A stretch of 64,000 nucleotides of DNA from the NCBI RefSeq assembly GCF_003837865.1, contig NZ_RQIS01000015.1, positions 50,037 to 114,036 of the forward strand. Reading direction: 5' to 3'. A model generated the notes under the pieces. It worked only from the letters and a program-made list of their open reading frames with translations, made no database searches and was not told where the DNA came from. The DNA comes from Paraburkholderia dinghuensis (GTDB taxonomy: Bacteria; Pseudomonadota; Gammaproteobacteria; Burkholderiales; Burkholderiaceae). This document shows positions 1-8,091 of this stretch, one piece after another; within the stretch, counting starts at the first letter, position 1; each line of letters opens with the position of its first letter. The position numbers and the translations under genes were made by a program.

Positions 1-465
1 AAACGTCATGTTCCAGGCCTGGCTCGTGAAGATCGCGAAGATCGCCGCGAGTTCGGCGCCCAGTACGCGCGACGGAAACAGCGCGAGAAAGAACGTCACC
101 GTGAACGAGATATAGCCGAGCACCGGCACCGACTGCAGGATGTCGAGGATCGGCACGAGCACCTGGCCCGCGCGGCGACTCTTTGCGGCGAGCGTGCCGT
201 ACACCAGCGTGAAGGTCAGCGAGGCGACCATCGCCGCGAGCATGCGCAGCGTGGTGCGCATGGCGTACTCGGGCAACATCCGCGGATCGAGCGAAATGGC
301 CTCGGACTGGAGCGTCGAAATGGGGGCCATCGTCTCGTGAAAGCCGATGGCGCCCATCGCGATCAGGCAGATGATCAACGGGAATGCAATGAAGTCCCAG
401 CGATTGGGCAGCACGCGCCACGCCGAAGCGTTGGCCGTGCGGTTCAGATTGAAGCCGAATTCCAT
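1..465 (-). CDS. ABC transporter permease, anion type (partial, runs off the window)
   Basis: Only the first 155 codons are present; the gene continues beyond base 1. The start ATG at 465 follows a good Shine-Dalgarno sequence (GGGAGG, 7 nt upstream). The protein begins with a hydrophilic stretch, then a membrane segment (about residues 25-42), an amphipathic loop, and two further hydrophobic segments with the sequence VPVLGYISF, typical of inner-membrane permeases of the NitT/TauT-like superfamily. It resembles the long permeases of COG4986 (anion transport, duplicated permease), but that rests on recalled family resemblance and only one quarter of the protein is visible. It lies downstream of a small ORF and a structured leader. 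The substrate cannot be told from the sequence. Confidence 0.7.
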   Translation of the reverse strand, partial: MEFGFNLNRTANASAWRVLPNRWDFIAFPLIICLIAMGAIGFHETMAPISTLQSEAISLDPRMLPEYAMRTTLRMLAAMVASLTFTLVYGTLAAKSRRAGQVLVPILDILQSVPVLGYISFTVTFFLALFPSRVLGAELAAIFAIFTSQAWNMTF

Positions 466-581
466 CACTGGCCTCCCGTGCCGGTTGTACGCCGGACGCC
501 GCGCGCTGTACGGTTAGTCGTTCGCATTGAGCGGATGAGCTGATTCATGTTGAAACACTGAAATCTGGGCGATGTGCAGGT

Positions 582-607
582 CCCCGGCGCGTGAATGCGC
601 GCCGGGC
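582..607 (-). terminator. Strong GC hairpin between small ORF and permease gene
   Basis: A nine-base-pair perfect stem (CCCGGCGCG paired with CGCGCCGGG) with a six-base loop lies just after the stop of the 56-codon ORF and about 115 nt before the permease start. No run of T follows on the minus strand, so it is a weak candidate for an intrinsic terminator. It could equally be an intercistronic processing or stabilising hairpin. Confidence 0.45.
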
Positions 608-614
608 CGGTCTT

Positions 615-785
615 TCAGATCCGGAACACGCGTGCGCGCAGGTCGCGCCAGCGCGCAGCGAACGTCGGCTGACTGCGCGTCGGCGAAACTTCCGCGCGCA
701 GGCGGGCGCCGTCTGCATCGGGATGAAGCGGTTGCGGCGTTTGCGTCAGGTGTGGCTGGTGTGGCAAAAGAAGGCTGAATTTCAT
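615..785 (-). CDS. Small ORF (56 aa) downstream of an attenuator-like leader
   Basis: The start ATG at 785 has a well placed Shine-Dalgarno sequence (GAGGAG, 7 nt upstream), and this same sequence is predicted to be hidden by an RNA stem in the leader. The product is a 56-residue, proline- and arginine-rich peptide beginning MKFSLLLPHQ and ending in a basic tail (WRDLRARVFRI). There is no clear membrane segment and I do not recognise a family. It may be a real small protein or a translated spacer whose translation affects the permease gene downstream. The ribosome binding site and position support expression; the function is unknown. Confidence 0.5.
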   Translation of the reverse strand: MKFSLLLPHQPHLTQTPQPLHPDADGARLRAEVSPTRSQPTFAARWRDLRARVFRI

Positions 786-792
786 GCTGGAT

Positions 793-910
793 CTCCTCGC
801 GTCCAGAAGGACGCGTCGGCGAGGAAAGCCAGCAGACAGGCATTGCGCGGCATGCGCGCGAAGCGGCTCACGTCTGCCCGCTTTCCTCAGGTAAGGTCGA
901 AAGGAAGCGG
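793..910 (-). promoter_or_regulatory. Attenuator-like leader RNA with four alternating pairing segments
   Basis: Reading the minus strand there are four segments. S1 is CCGCTTCCT (910-902); S2 is GAGGAAAGCGG (888-878); S3 is GCTTTCCTCG (829-820); S4 is CGAGGAG (799-793), the Shine-Dalgarno of the 56-aa ORF. S1 can pair with S2 (one bulged A). S2 can pair with S3 over nine bases, reinforced by an inner GCAGAC/GTCTGC stem. S3 can pair with S4 (TCCTCG/CGAGGA). A hairpin CGCGTCC-TTCT-GGACGCG sits between S3 and S4. The leader peptide is translated across S1 and stops just after S2. A ribosome paused on the leader would favour S2:S3 and free the ribosome binding site. The pairings are seen in the sequence; the mechanism is inference. 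Confidence 0.6.
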
Positions 911-939
911 CATAACGGATAACTGTCACTGTCTGACAT
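868..939 (-). CDS. Leader peptide ORF (23 aa)
   Basis: ATG at 939 is preceded by a near-ideal Shine-Dalgarno sequence (AAGGAG, 5 nt upstream). The peptide is 23 residues, starting MSDSDSYPLCRF and ending EESGQT. Its codons 10-14 contain the first arm, and its last codons the second arm, of a set of mutually exclusive RNA stems that extend to the ribosome binding site of the next ORF. This is the arrangement of a translation-attenuation leader. There is no run of one amino acid that would name the signal. It is too short to be found by usual gene callers. Confidence 0.6.
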   Translation of the reverse strand: MSDSDSYPLCRFLSTLPEESGQT

Positions 940-1639
940 CAGAACTCCTTATTGCACGGCGACGCGCGAACGTCGTCTGTAACGGCGCGCACTTCGCGAA
1001 CGCGAGGCGAAGCGAACACGCCGTGCCGCGAACGCGAGACCGTTCGTGGCGCGATATCAGCCACGCGCTGCACGCATGAACGCGAACGGCGCCTGACTGA
1101 CGCTAACAAGGATGCACGAGGATTTACTGCTGGACGCGCACCATCTGCCTGCTGGCAAGACGGCGGCTTCTGGAAAAGGGAGCGCGGACGTCCTGCCGGT
1201 CAGGCAGCGAAACTCTTCGAAGATCGACAACTGCTACTGTCCAAGGCGTCAGCCCCTTTTGTTAAGACGGGCGAATTTTAGTCACGCCGCCCGCCGGAAG
1301 TCAACACGATTTGCGCGCCGCGTCAAATCCCGTGCCAACGACACCACTGCGACACCCCTGCACCACCATGGCGCGGCGGGTGGCGCGCGGCGCAGTCGGG
1401 GGACGGATCGCGGGGCGCTTACGGCGACGACGGCTGGCGGAGTCGTCCGATAACGCGGTTCCGCCGCACTGACGCACACCTGCCTCGCCTTCGATCCGGC
1501 CCATCGCTCCCCGTGCCGGCTCCCGGTTCGTCTTTCTTCCAGGGGCCCATCAGTCACATCGCATGTACTGCTGCTTTCGATTCGAATTGGGTGGCCGCAC
1601 GCCGCATGCCCGGCGCACCGCCACCCGCCCCTGCGCTAT
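940..1639. other. 700-base gap without a supported gene
   Basis: This stretch separates the leader peptide from the next minus-strand gene. Open frames on both strands are arginine- and alanine-rich with no family resemblance and no convincing ribosome binding site, as expected of random frames in high-GC DNA. The promoter of the permease transcript should lie here, but I see no confident -35/-10 pair. Confidence 0.5.
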
Positions 1640-2104
1640 TCAAGCCAGCTTGCGCATGGCCTGCTGGCCGGCGCCGGGCGCGCCCATCCGGTCGAGCCGC
1701 TCGCTCGCCTCGTTCAGCACCCAGAGCGGCGCGCACTGCAATTGTTCGTCATAGACATTCAGGATCGCGGCCACCGCGTCGAAACCCGCTTTATCGAGCT
1801 GCCAGCCGCCGCCCGATTGTCCGCGCTGGTAGCAGGCGAGCAGCGCCGCATCCGCGTCGTCCACCTGAGCCTGCGTTAGCACGCCGTAACCGGCATCGGC
1901 GATCATCGTCGCCAGCACGTGCACGTGCAGCAGCGCCTGGGCATCGTGACTGGCGCCGCCCCGACGCAGCGCCGCCAGCGCGAGATGCACCTGGAGCGCG
2001 AGGTCGTCGGCGCATGCACGCGGCATCGGCAACAGCATCGCCTTGTTGTTGCGGCGGGACCGGGCTGCCTGCGTCCGGTTCGGAAAGGAAATGGTTTTGG
2101 CCAT
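1640..2104 (-). CDS. Conserved hypothetical protein, helical (154 aa)
   Basis: The protein starts MAKTISFPNRTQAARSRR with a short basic N-terminus, followed by a mostly helical body rich in alanine and leucine (about residues 30-150) ending MRKLA. No membrane segment or catalytic motif is visible. Homologues in Burkholderia genomes are, as far as I recall, sometimes named Fis family regulators, but I see no clear Fis-type helix-turn-helix, so I do not adopt that name. The ATG at 2104 is chosen because residues before it look non-coding; no strong Shine-Dalgarno sequence is visible. It lies 110 bases from the next minus-strand gene and may share its transcript. Confidence 0.55.
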   Translation of the reverse strand: MAKTISFPNRTQAARSRRNNKAMLLPMPRACADDLALQVHLALAALRRGGASHDAQALLHVHVLATMIADAGYGVLTQAQVDDADAALLACYQRGQSGGGWQLDKAGFDAVAAILNVYDEQLQCAPLWVLNEASERLDRMGAPGAGQQAMRKLA

Positions 2105-2215
2105 GGCACACGAAAGAAACTGTTCTCGTGCAATAACGGCAGGCCGCGCAGAAGGTTGAGACACACACGGTCGCATCTATGTAACCAGACGTGACCGATT
2201 CAGGCGAACGACCGT

Positions 2216-2674
2216 TCAGTTCTCCGCGGCCGATCCCTGCCCGCGCCGCGATGCGACGAACGCCTCGGTGTGGCGGATGGCCTGCTCGCACTGTTCGAGC
2301 GTCAGGTGGTGGATCGACGGATTGGGCAGGTCAAAGCCGAGTTCATCCGAGAGCCAGCGCATCGCCTTGCCGCGCGCTTCGAAGGCGTTCACGCCGTCGC
2401 GCCGCACCTTGGCCGCGACGAGCGGCTCGAGCGCGTCGTGCAGCCGGCTCTTCGCGTCGCGCAGCGCGGCATTGGCAAGGCGCCCGAGCGGCACGTTGCG
2501 CGTGCTGCGAGCCGGCACGCCGATCCACGCCTCGCAGGACGTGCAGACCCAGAGCGTGCCGTGGTCGTCGCGATACGGATACGCTTCGTCGCCGTAACGC
2601 GCGAGCAGCGCCTTCGCGCCACAGTAGTCGCACAGCGGCTGCGGCAACGCCTTGACGGGACGGCCTACGCGCAT
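2216..2674 (-). CDS. Zinc-finger-containing protein (DUF3268-like)
   Basis: 152 residues. The N-terminal third carries two CxxC pairs, CDYCGAK (residues 15-18) and CTSCEAW (44-47), which would hold one zinc ion in a ribbon. The sequence between them (YPYRDDHGTLWVC) matches what I know of the zinc-finger-containing domain family PF11672. The C-terminal half is helical and resembles the part of that family that includes a conserved WLSDELG-like segment. No enzyme motif is visible. The role of the family is unknown; nucleic-acid contact is only a guess. The start at 2674 is the first ATG of the frame and lies just before the conserved region. Confidence 0.65.
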   Translation of the reverse strand: MRVGRPVKALPQPLCDYCGAKALLARYGDEAYPYRDDHGTLWVCTSCEAWIGVPARSTRNVPLGRLANAALRDAKSRLHDALEPLVAAKVRRDGVNAFEARGKAMRWLSDELGFDLPNPSIHHLTLEQCEQAIRHTEAFVASRRGQGSAAEN

Positions 2675-2903
2675 CGAACGCTCCTGATCGCCATGATGGG
2701 CGGTGTCATGAATACGTAAACGGGGGATGGAATGAGTACAGCGGTCGCGAAAGGATAACGGGAAACGGTGGTGCGGTGCTTGAGGGTATGGGGGGTGAGG
2801 CGGTTTTCCGGGCCAACGGGTTCAGTCCGAGCTGCCGGGCGACGCGTCAATTCAGATCACGGCAGATCCGGCCGCGCCCGCGCCACAGCCTCGCTCAACC
2901 GCC
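2675..2903. other. Short intergenic region, nothing recognised
   Basis: About 230 bases between the zinc-finger gene start and the stop of the MFS gene, both on the minus strand. No repeat, operator or terminator with a T run was found. Confidence 0.5.
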
Positions 2904-4175
2904 TCACGCCGCCTTTGCGGTCTCGCGCGACTCCTCGCGTTCGAGCGAACGCGTATCGCGCAAGCCCGGAAACAGCTTCATCCAGAGCAATGCGACACCG
3001 ATCGTGGCCACGCCGCCGATCAGCACCGCACGTTGCGCGCCCCACCATCCGGCGGTCAGGCCCGACTCGAACTCGCCGAGCTGGTTCGAGGTGCCGATGA
3101 AAAGCGAACTGACGGCGCTGACGCGCCCGAGCATCTCCTCCGGCGTGCGCAACTGCACGAGCGACAGCCGCACGACCACGCTCACCACATCCGACGCGCC
3201 CAGCACCGCAAGCGCGATCAACGAGACGACGAAGTTATGCGACAGCCCGAACGCGACGGTCGCGAGTCCGAACACGATCACGCCGCCGAACATCGCGAGC
3301 CCCGGGCGCCGTCGCAGCGGGAAATGCGCGAGCCAGATCGAACCCGCGAGCGCACCCACAGCCGACGCCGAGCGCAGCAGCCCGAGCGCGACGGGACCGG
3401 CATGCAGGATGTCGCGCGCGAACACGGGCAGCAGCGCGGTCGCGCCGCCGAACAGGACAGCAAAGAGATCGAGCGATAGCGCGCCGAGGATCACGGGCTG
3501 CGAGCGGATGAAAGCGATGCCCGAAAACATGGATTCGAGTGTCACGGGCGCACGCGCGGCGGGTTTCGTCGTGAGCGGAATCGCGCTCGTCAGGGCGGCG
3601 GCCGCTGCGAAAGACAACGCACACGTGAGATACGCGGCCCCCGCGCCCACGCCGTAGAGCAGGCCGCCGAGCGCCGGACCGACGATCTGCGCGGTCTGGT
3701 TCGCCGATGCGGACAACGCAGTCGCGTGGGGCAACTGCGCGCGTTGCACGACACCCGGCAGGAGCGACGACAAGGCCGGCGACTCGAAGGCGCGCGCCGC
3801 ACCTATGCACGCCGCCAGCGCGTAGATGAGCGGCGCGCCGAGCCAGCCGCCGAACGTCCCGATCGCGAAGGTCAGCGCAGCGACGCATTCAATCGCCTGG
3901 CACACGGCGACGATCCTGCGCCGGTCGTAGCGGTCCGCAACATGGCCGACGACGAGCGTGAGCAGAAACATCGGCACGAATTGCGCGAGGCCGACAAGGC
4001 CGAGGGCAAATGCGCTGTGCGTGAGCGCGTAGATGTGCCAGCCCATCGCCACGCCGAGCATCTGGAACGAAGCCGACGACAGCACGCGCGCGCCCCAGAA
4101 GCGCTGGAAGCCGCGGCTGCGCGCGAGACTGGGCGATGCGGCGGCATCCCCGGTTGGAGAGGGGGGAGTCTTCAT
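2904..4175 (-). CDS. MFS transporter (EntS/TetV-like exporter)
   Basis: 423 residues with about 12 hydrophobic segments. It begins after a short polar N-terminus with RSRGFQRFWGARVLSS, the opening usual in MFS_3 (EntS-type) exporters. The cytoplasmic loop between helices 2 and 3 reads GHVADRYDRRR, a clear MFS motif A. The C-terminus is polar and charged (SLEREESRETAKAA). Members of this family expel siderophores or drugs at the inner membrane; the substrate here is not evident. I chose the ATG at 4175 because the residues upstream (RNRPSPFPQF) look unrelated to the family. It is monocistronic, with no regulator adjacent. Confidence 0.8.
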   Translation of the reverse strand: MKTPPSPTGDAAASPSLARSRGFQRFWGARVLSSASFQMLGVAMGWHIYALTHSAFALGLVGLAQFVPMFLLTLVVGHVADRYDRRRIVAVCQAIECVAALTFAIGTFGGWLGAPLIYALAACIGAARAFESPALSSLLPGVVQRAQLPHATALSASANQTAQIVGPALGGLLYGVGAGAAYLTCALSFAAAAALTSAIPLTTKPAARAPVTLESMFSGIAFIRSQPVILGALSLDLFAVLFGGATALLPVFARDILHAGPVALGLLRSASAVGALAGSIWLAHFPLRRRPGLAMFGGVIVFGLATVAFGLSHNFVVSLIALAVLGASDVVSVVVRLSLVQLRTPEEMLGRVSAVSSLFIGTSNQLGEFESGLTAGWWGAQRAVLIGGVATIGVALLWMKLFPGLRDTRSLEREESRETAKAA

Positions 4176-4399
4176 GAACTGCGGGAAAGGCGAAGGCCGG
4201 TTGCGCACAATCAAGCGTGCGAAACCGCAGATTTTAGTGCAGACGACACACGGCCATGCGCGATGCCCGTTGCGTGCGCAAGGTCACGCGCGATCAGGGT
4301 TGAATTGCGCCGCCGCGATGCCGAGCCACGAGCCAACAACTGGCACAACCCGGCACCGCCCGCGGACACGAGTCCGCGGATGCCGGACGGAACAGCGCG

Positions 4400-4828
4400 T
4401 TACGCGTCGACGCCGACAATCACGCTCGACGCCTTGAAGAGCGCCGTAGCGGCCTTGCCCGCCGCGAGGCCGAGGTGCCCGACGCTCTCGTTGGTCACGA
4501 TCGCAGCGATCTTCGCGCCGCCCGTTGCCGCAATCACGACTTCGGCGTTGACGGCGCCCTTCGTGACCGATTCGACCGTGCCCGCCACCACGTTGCGCGT
4601 GGAAACTTTGGCCGCGTCTCCATCGACCATCACGATCACCGATGACGCCTTCACCAGCGCGAACGCCGGCTTGCCCGCCGCGAGACCCAGCGACGCGGCG
4701 CTGCCGTGCGTGATGATCGCAACGATGTCGAGCCCGCTGTCCGTGCGCAGCGTGACTTCGTCGTTGACGGCGCCGGCCTTCACTGCACTGACCTGACCAG
4801 AAAAGTGATTCCGTGCACTTGTACGCAT
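4400..4828 (-). CDS. Molybdopterin/molybdate-binding TOBE (di-Mop) protein
   Basis: 142 residues made of two tandem Mop domains. The first begins SARNHFSGQVSAVKAGAVN and the second GTVESVTKGAVNAEVVIA, each followed by the conserved ending ASSVIV. Such molbindins bind molybdate or tungstate oxyanions in the cytoplasm, for storage or homeostasis. The ATG at 4828 follows an AGGAGA sequence and fits the family start; the longer open frame upstream reads as non-coding. The gene diverges from the molybdate/tungstate transporter genes at 5007-7741, with a ModE-like site between, so shared metal control is likely. Confidence 0.85.
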   Translation of the reverse strand: MRTSARNHFSGQVSAVKAGAVNDEVTLRTDSGLDIVAIITHGSAASLGLAAGKPAFALVKASSVIVMVDGDAAKVSTRNVVAGTVESVTKGAVNAEVVIAATGGAKIAAIVTNESVGHLGLAAGKAATALFKASSVIVGVDA

Positions 4829-4967
4829 AGAGGTCTCCTGTGGCATGCCGTCGCTACGCGCACACCGGTTATTGAGAAAAGCCAAGTGTAACTGAGCGCG
4901 CGAGCCCTTAAACGTCGCCACGAACACGATTGGCCATCCGGACGATCCCATTGAGGGCCAAGTCCGG

Positions 4968-4991
4968 CGTAATATATCGCTCTTTATAACG
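4968..4991. promoter_or_regulatory. ModE-like operator
   Basis: An imperfect inverted repeat, CGTAATATAT followed by CGCTCT and TTATAACG, lies 16 bases before the start of the binding-protein gene. It resembles the ModE site (CGTTATAT arms separated by 6-8 bases). In this position ModE-molybdate would block transcription of the transporter. No modE gene is in the window, so this is inference from motif and context. Confidence 0.5.
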
Positions 4992-5006
4992 CCACGGAAA
5001 ACAACA

Positions 5007-5891
5007 ATGATTCGAAAACTGATTGCCTCGGTTGCCGTGTTGTCCGGCGTGTTCGGCGCCAGCGCGAACGCCCTTGCCGCCGATGACACCGACGTCAACG
5101 TCCTGTACGCCGGTTCGCTCGTGAACCTGATGGAGAAGAGCGTCGGTCCGGCATTCGAGAAGGAAACGGGCCTGCACTTCAAGGGCTACGCCGCCGGGTC
5201 CAACAAGATCGCCAATGAGATCAAGGGCAAGCTGCGCCGTGGCGACGTGTTCATCAGCGCGAGCCCAAAGGTCAACACGAGTCTGACGGGTGACGCGAAC
5301 GGCAATCACGTCTCGTGGTATGTCAACTTCGCCGAATCGCCGCTCCTGATCGGCTACAACCCGAAGAGCCGCTTCTCTGCAGCCTTCAAAACGAAGAAGT
5401 GGGACGAAGTGCTCCGCGAGCCGGGCCTGCGTCTCGGGCGCACCGATCCGAAGCTCGATCCGAAAGGCGCGTTTACCGTCGAACTCATGACGAAGGCCGC
5501 CGAGGCTTATCACCAGCCGGACCTCGTCGAAAAGACGCTCGGTGCGCCGGACAATCCCCAGCAGGTCCTGCCTGAAGAAACGCTCGTCGGCCGACTGCAG
5601 TCGGGCCAGCTCGATGCCGGCTTCTTCTACTCGACCGAAACGTCCGACCTCAAGATCCCGTCGATCCACCCCGCGCCCGAGCTAAAGATCAAGGCCAGCT
5701 ACACGCTCACGATCCTCAACGACGCCACCAATCGCGCCGGCGCCACGCGCTTCGTCAACTTCCTGCTCAGTGCCGAAGGCCGCAAGCTGCTCGCCGAACA
5801 TGGCGTCGACGTGACGAAGCCTGCGGTCCAGGGTAGCGTCGAGGCGATTCCGCCGTCGGTGCAGGCCGTGATCGACGCCGCGCAACAATAG
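5007..5891 (+). CDS. wtpA: Molybdate/tungstate ABC transporter, substrate-binding protein
   Basis: 294 residues with an N-terminal signal peptide (MIRKLIASVAVLSGVFGASANALA). The mature part opens VNVLYAGSLVNLMEK, the LYAGSL signature of the WtpA/ModA branch of group I extracellular oxyanion-binding proteins. Later segments (SASPKVNTSL, FTVELMTKAAE, GQLDAGFFYSTE) fit the same fold. It would bind molybdate or tungstate in the periplasm and pass it to the membrane protein encoded two bases downstream. The symbol rests on resemblance to archaeal-type WtpA rather than classical ModA, and choice between the two metals is not possible from sequence. Confidence 0.8.
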   Translation: MIRKLIASVAVLSGVFGASANALAADDTDVNVLYAGSLVNLMEKSVGPAFEKETGLHFKGYAAGSNKIANEIKGKLRRGDVFISASPKVNTSLTGDANGNHVSWYVNFAESPLLIGYNPKSRFSAAFKTKKWDEVLREPGLRLGRTDPKLDPKGAFTVELMTKAAEAYHQPDLVEKTLGAPDNPQQVLPEETLVGRLQSGQLDAGFFYSTETSDLKIPSIHPAPELKIKASYTLTILNDATNRAGATRFVNFLLSAEGRKLLAEHGVDVTKPAVQGSVEAIPPSVQAVIDAAQQ

Positions 5892-5893
5892 TC

Positions 5894-7741
5894 GTGAAGC
5901 AGTCTGCGGCACGGCCGCTTCTGTGGCTCGGCGCGCTGCTCGCGGTCTATCTCTGCGCGCCGTTCGCCGCCAGCATCCCGCAGATCGGCCAGGCCGACTG
6001 GGCGAGCGTCGACTGGCGCGCGACGTGGTCCGCGGTGGCCGTGTCGGCGATGAGCGCGAGCGTCGCCACGCTCATCATCCTCGCGGGCGGCGTGCCGCTC
6101 GGCTACTGGCTCGCACGCTCGCGCTCGCGCGCGGTCGCGCTGCTCGGCTTCGTCGTGCAACTGCCGCTCGCGCTGCCGCCGCTCACGAGCGGCGTGCTGC
6201 TGCTGTTTCTCGTCGGTCCGTACAGCGGCATCGGCCAGTTCTTCGACGGCAGGCTCACCGACTCGTTCGCGGGCATCGTGCTCGCGCAAACCTTTGTCGC
6301 CGCACCGTTCCTGATCATCGCGGCGCGCTCCGCGTTCGCCGCCGTCGATCCCGTCTACGACGATGTCGCCGCCACGCTCGGCCATCACGCCCTCACGCGC
6401 TTCTTTCGCGTCACGCTGCCTATCGTGTGGCCGGCCATTCGAGCCGGACTCGCACTCGCGTGGCTGCGCGCGTTCGGCGAGTTCGGCGCGACCGTGATGG
6501 TCGCCTATCACCCGTATTCGCTGCCGGTCTATACCTACGTCGTGTTCGGTGGCCAGGGGCTGCCCGCGATGATGCCGCTCCTGTTGCCGACGCTCGCCAT
6601 CGCGATCGTCTGCGCCGTGCTCTCCGTCTATAGCCGCGGCGCACGCGCATCGCTCGCCCCGCCCACCGACAACGGCGACGAACCCGCGAGCTTCACGCCC
6701 GCAGCGCCAGTCCAGTCCGGCGAAGTCCTGCGTCTCGCATTCGACGCGACACGCAAGCTCGGCACGTTCAACCTCGATGTGGCATGGCAACCGCGCACGC
6801 GTCGGCTCGCCATCATCGGGCCGTCCGGTTCGGGTAAGTCGCTCGCCCTGCGCATCATCGCGGGGCTCGAGCAGAACGACGCGGGTTCGGTCACGCTCGG
6901 CGACGCCGATCTCGGCGCGCTGCCGCCGGAGCGTCGGCAGATCGGCTACATGCCGCAGGACTACGGCCTCTTTCCGCACATGACGGTCGCGCAGCAACTG
7001 GCGTTTCCGGTCGGCGCCGATGCGACCAACGCGCGCTACTGGCTCGCCCATCTCGGACTCGACAAGCTCACGGCGCGCCTGCCGCGCGAGCTATCGTTCG
7101 GCCAGCGCCAGCGCGTCGCGCTCGCGCGCGCACTCTCGCGACACAGCCAACTGCTGCTCTTCGACGAACCGTTCGCGGCCCTCGACACGCCACGCCGCCG
7201 CCGTCTGCAGCAGTCGCTACGCGCACTGCAGCGTGAAATCGATGCGGTGACCGTCATCGTCACGCACGACCCCGATGAAGCCGCATTGCTCGCGGACGAA
7301 GTGCTGGTCATCGAACAAGGCCGCGTCTTGCAGGCGGGTCCCGTCGACGACGTGTTCCAGCGGCCGGCATCGCTACGCGTGGCCGAGCTGCTCGGATTGC
7401 GTAACGTCGGCATCGGCGTCGTGAGCGCTGCGAGCGTTATCGAAACCGCGAGCGGCCTTCGCCTGCCGTGCGCCGACGCGTCGCTCGCCGCCGGCACGCG
7501 TGTGATGTGGCGCGTCGCGCCGCGCGCGCTGCGCGCGACGCCCGATGGCGCGTGGACGGGGACGCTCACGGGTCACGCACTCAGGCACGGCGACCGCTAC
7601 GTCACAATCGAGATCGGCGGCGAGACATTCGACATCGCCAGCGAGGACGCACCACACGCGGCCAACGACGTACAGCGCTTCTCGATCGAACGCGACGGCG
7701 TCTCAGCGTGGGCATCGTCGTATGCCTCGTTGTGCTCCTGA
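5894..7741 (+). CDS. Fused permease-ATPase of the molybdate/tungstate ABC transporter
   Basis: 615 residues in one chain. Residues 1-240 form a ModB/WtpB-type permease with about five to six membrane segments and an EAA-type loop (DDVAATLGHHALTRFFRVTLP). Residues about 275-500 form an ABC ATPase with Walker A GPSGSGKS (near 309), signature LSFGQRQR (near 400) and Walker B LLLFDEP (near 425). The last 100 residues look like a TOBE-type domain. GTG at 5894, two bases after the stop of the binding protein, is the probable start, so the two are translationally coupled. Fused ModB-ModC chains are known but uncommon. The neighbouring di-Mop protein supports molybdate or tungstate as substrate. Confidence 0.85.
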   Translation: MKQSAARPLLWLGALLAVYLCAPFAASIPQIGQADWASVDWRATWSAVAVSAMSASVATLIILAGGVPLGYWLARSRSRAVALLGFVVQLPLALPPLTSGVLLLFLVGPYSGIGQFFDGRLTDSFAGIVLAQTFVAAPFLIIAARSAFAAVDPVYDDVAATLGHHALTRFFRVTLPIVWPAIRAGLALAWLRAFGEFGATVMVAYHPYSLPVYTYVVFGGQGLPAMMPLLLPTLAIAIVCAVLSVYSRGARASLAPPTDNGDEPASFTPAAPVQSGEVLRLAFDATRKLGTFNLDVAWQPRTRRLAIIGPSGSGKSLALRIIAGLEQNDAGSVTLGDADLGALPPERRQIGYMPQDYGLFPHMTVAQQLAFPVGADATNARYWLAHLGLDKLTARLPRELSFGQRQRVALARALSRHSQLLLFDEPFAALDTPRRRRLQQSLRALQREIDAVTVIVTHDPDEAALLADEVLVIEQGRVLQAGPVDDVFQRPASLRVAELLGLRNVGIGVVSAASVIETASGLRLPCADASLAAGTRVMWRVAPRALRATPDGAWTGTLTGHALRHGDRYVTIEIGGETFDIASEDAPHAANDVQRFSIERDGVSAWASSYASLCS

Positions 7742-7749
7742 TCACGCGC

Positions 7750-8068
7750 CCCCGAAAAGGCTCACCTTTCGCGTTCGCGGCTCGCGTCGAACCTTCCGCC
7801 AGAGCGTCATAAAGGCACCGCGCACGCGGCCAGAACGCGTTTTCCGAGCCACTCCCGAAAGTTCTCACCTTCGAGCGCGCCCGCACTCTCGCGCGACGAA
7901 TTCCGTCTATTTGCGCGAATTTTGGCAAGATTTCCTTCGCCGAACCTGGGACTACCAGGAAATTTTCCCGGTGTGCGGTGGCGCAATTATTCAATGCGTC
8001 GGGGAAGCACCATCGGCGACCGTGCTCGACGCAAGGTCCGCGCACTCACCGCTCCCGAAAACCCTCAC
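7750..8068 (-). repeat. Remote RepA-type iterons, cluster A (three copies)
   Basis: Three 16-base sequences match the iterons next to repA when read on the minus strand (GTGAG, six bases, CGGGA): 7750-7765, 7853-7868 and 8053-8068. The copies at 7853 and 8053 keep every consensus base; that at 7750 ends CGGGG. They fill the otherwise gene-free 350 bases between the fused transporter gene and the 8092-9111 gene. They lie about 42 kb from the main array and in the opposite orientation. Confidence 0.8.
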
Positions 8069-8091
8069 CATTCACCGAACTACGGCGCCAC

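Noticed and set aside
2796..2813. GTGAG and CCGGG near each other, like an iteron
   Set aside because: The spacing is longer than the fixed six bases and the flanks do not match; a single chance hit.
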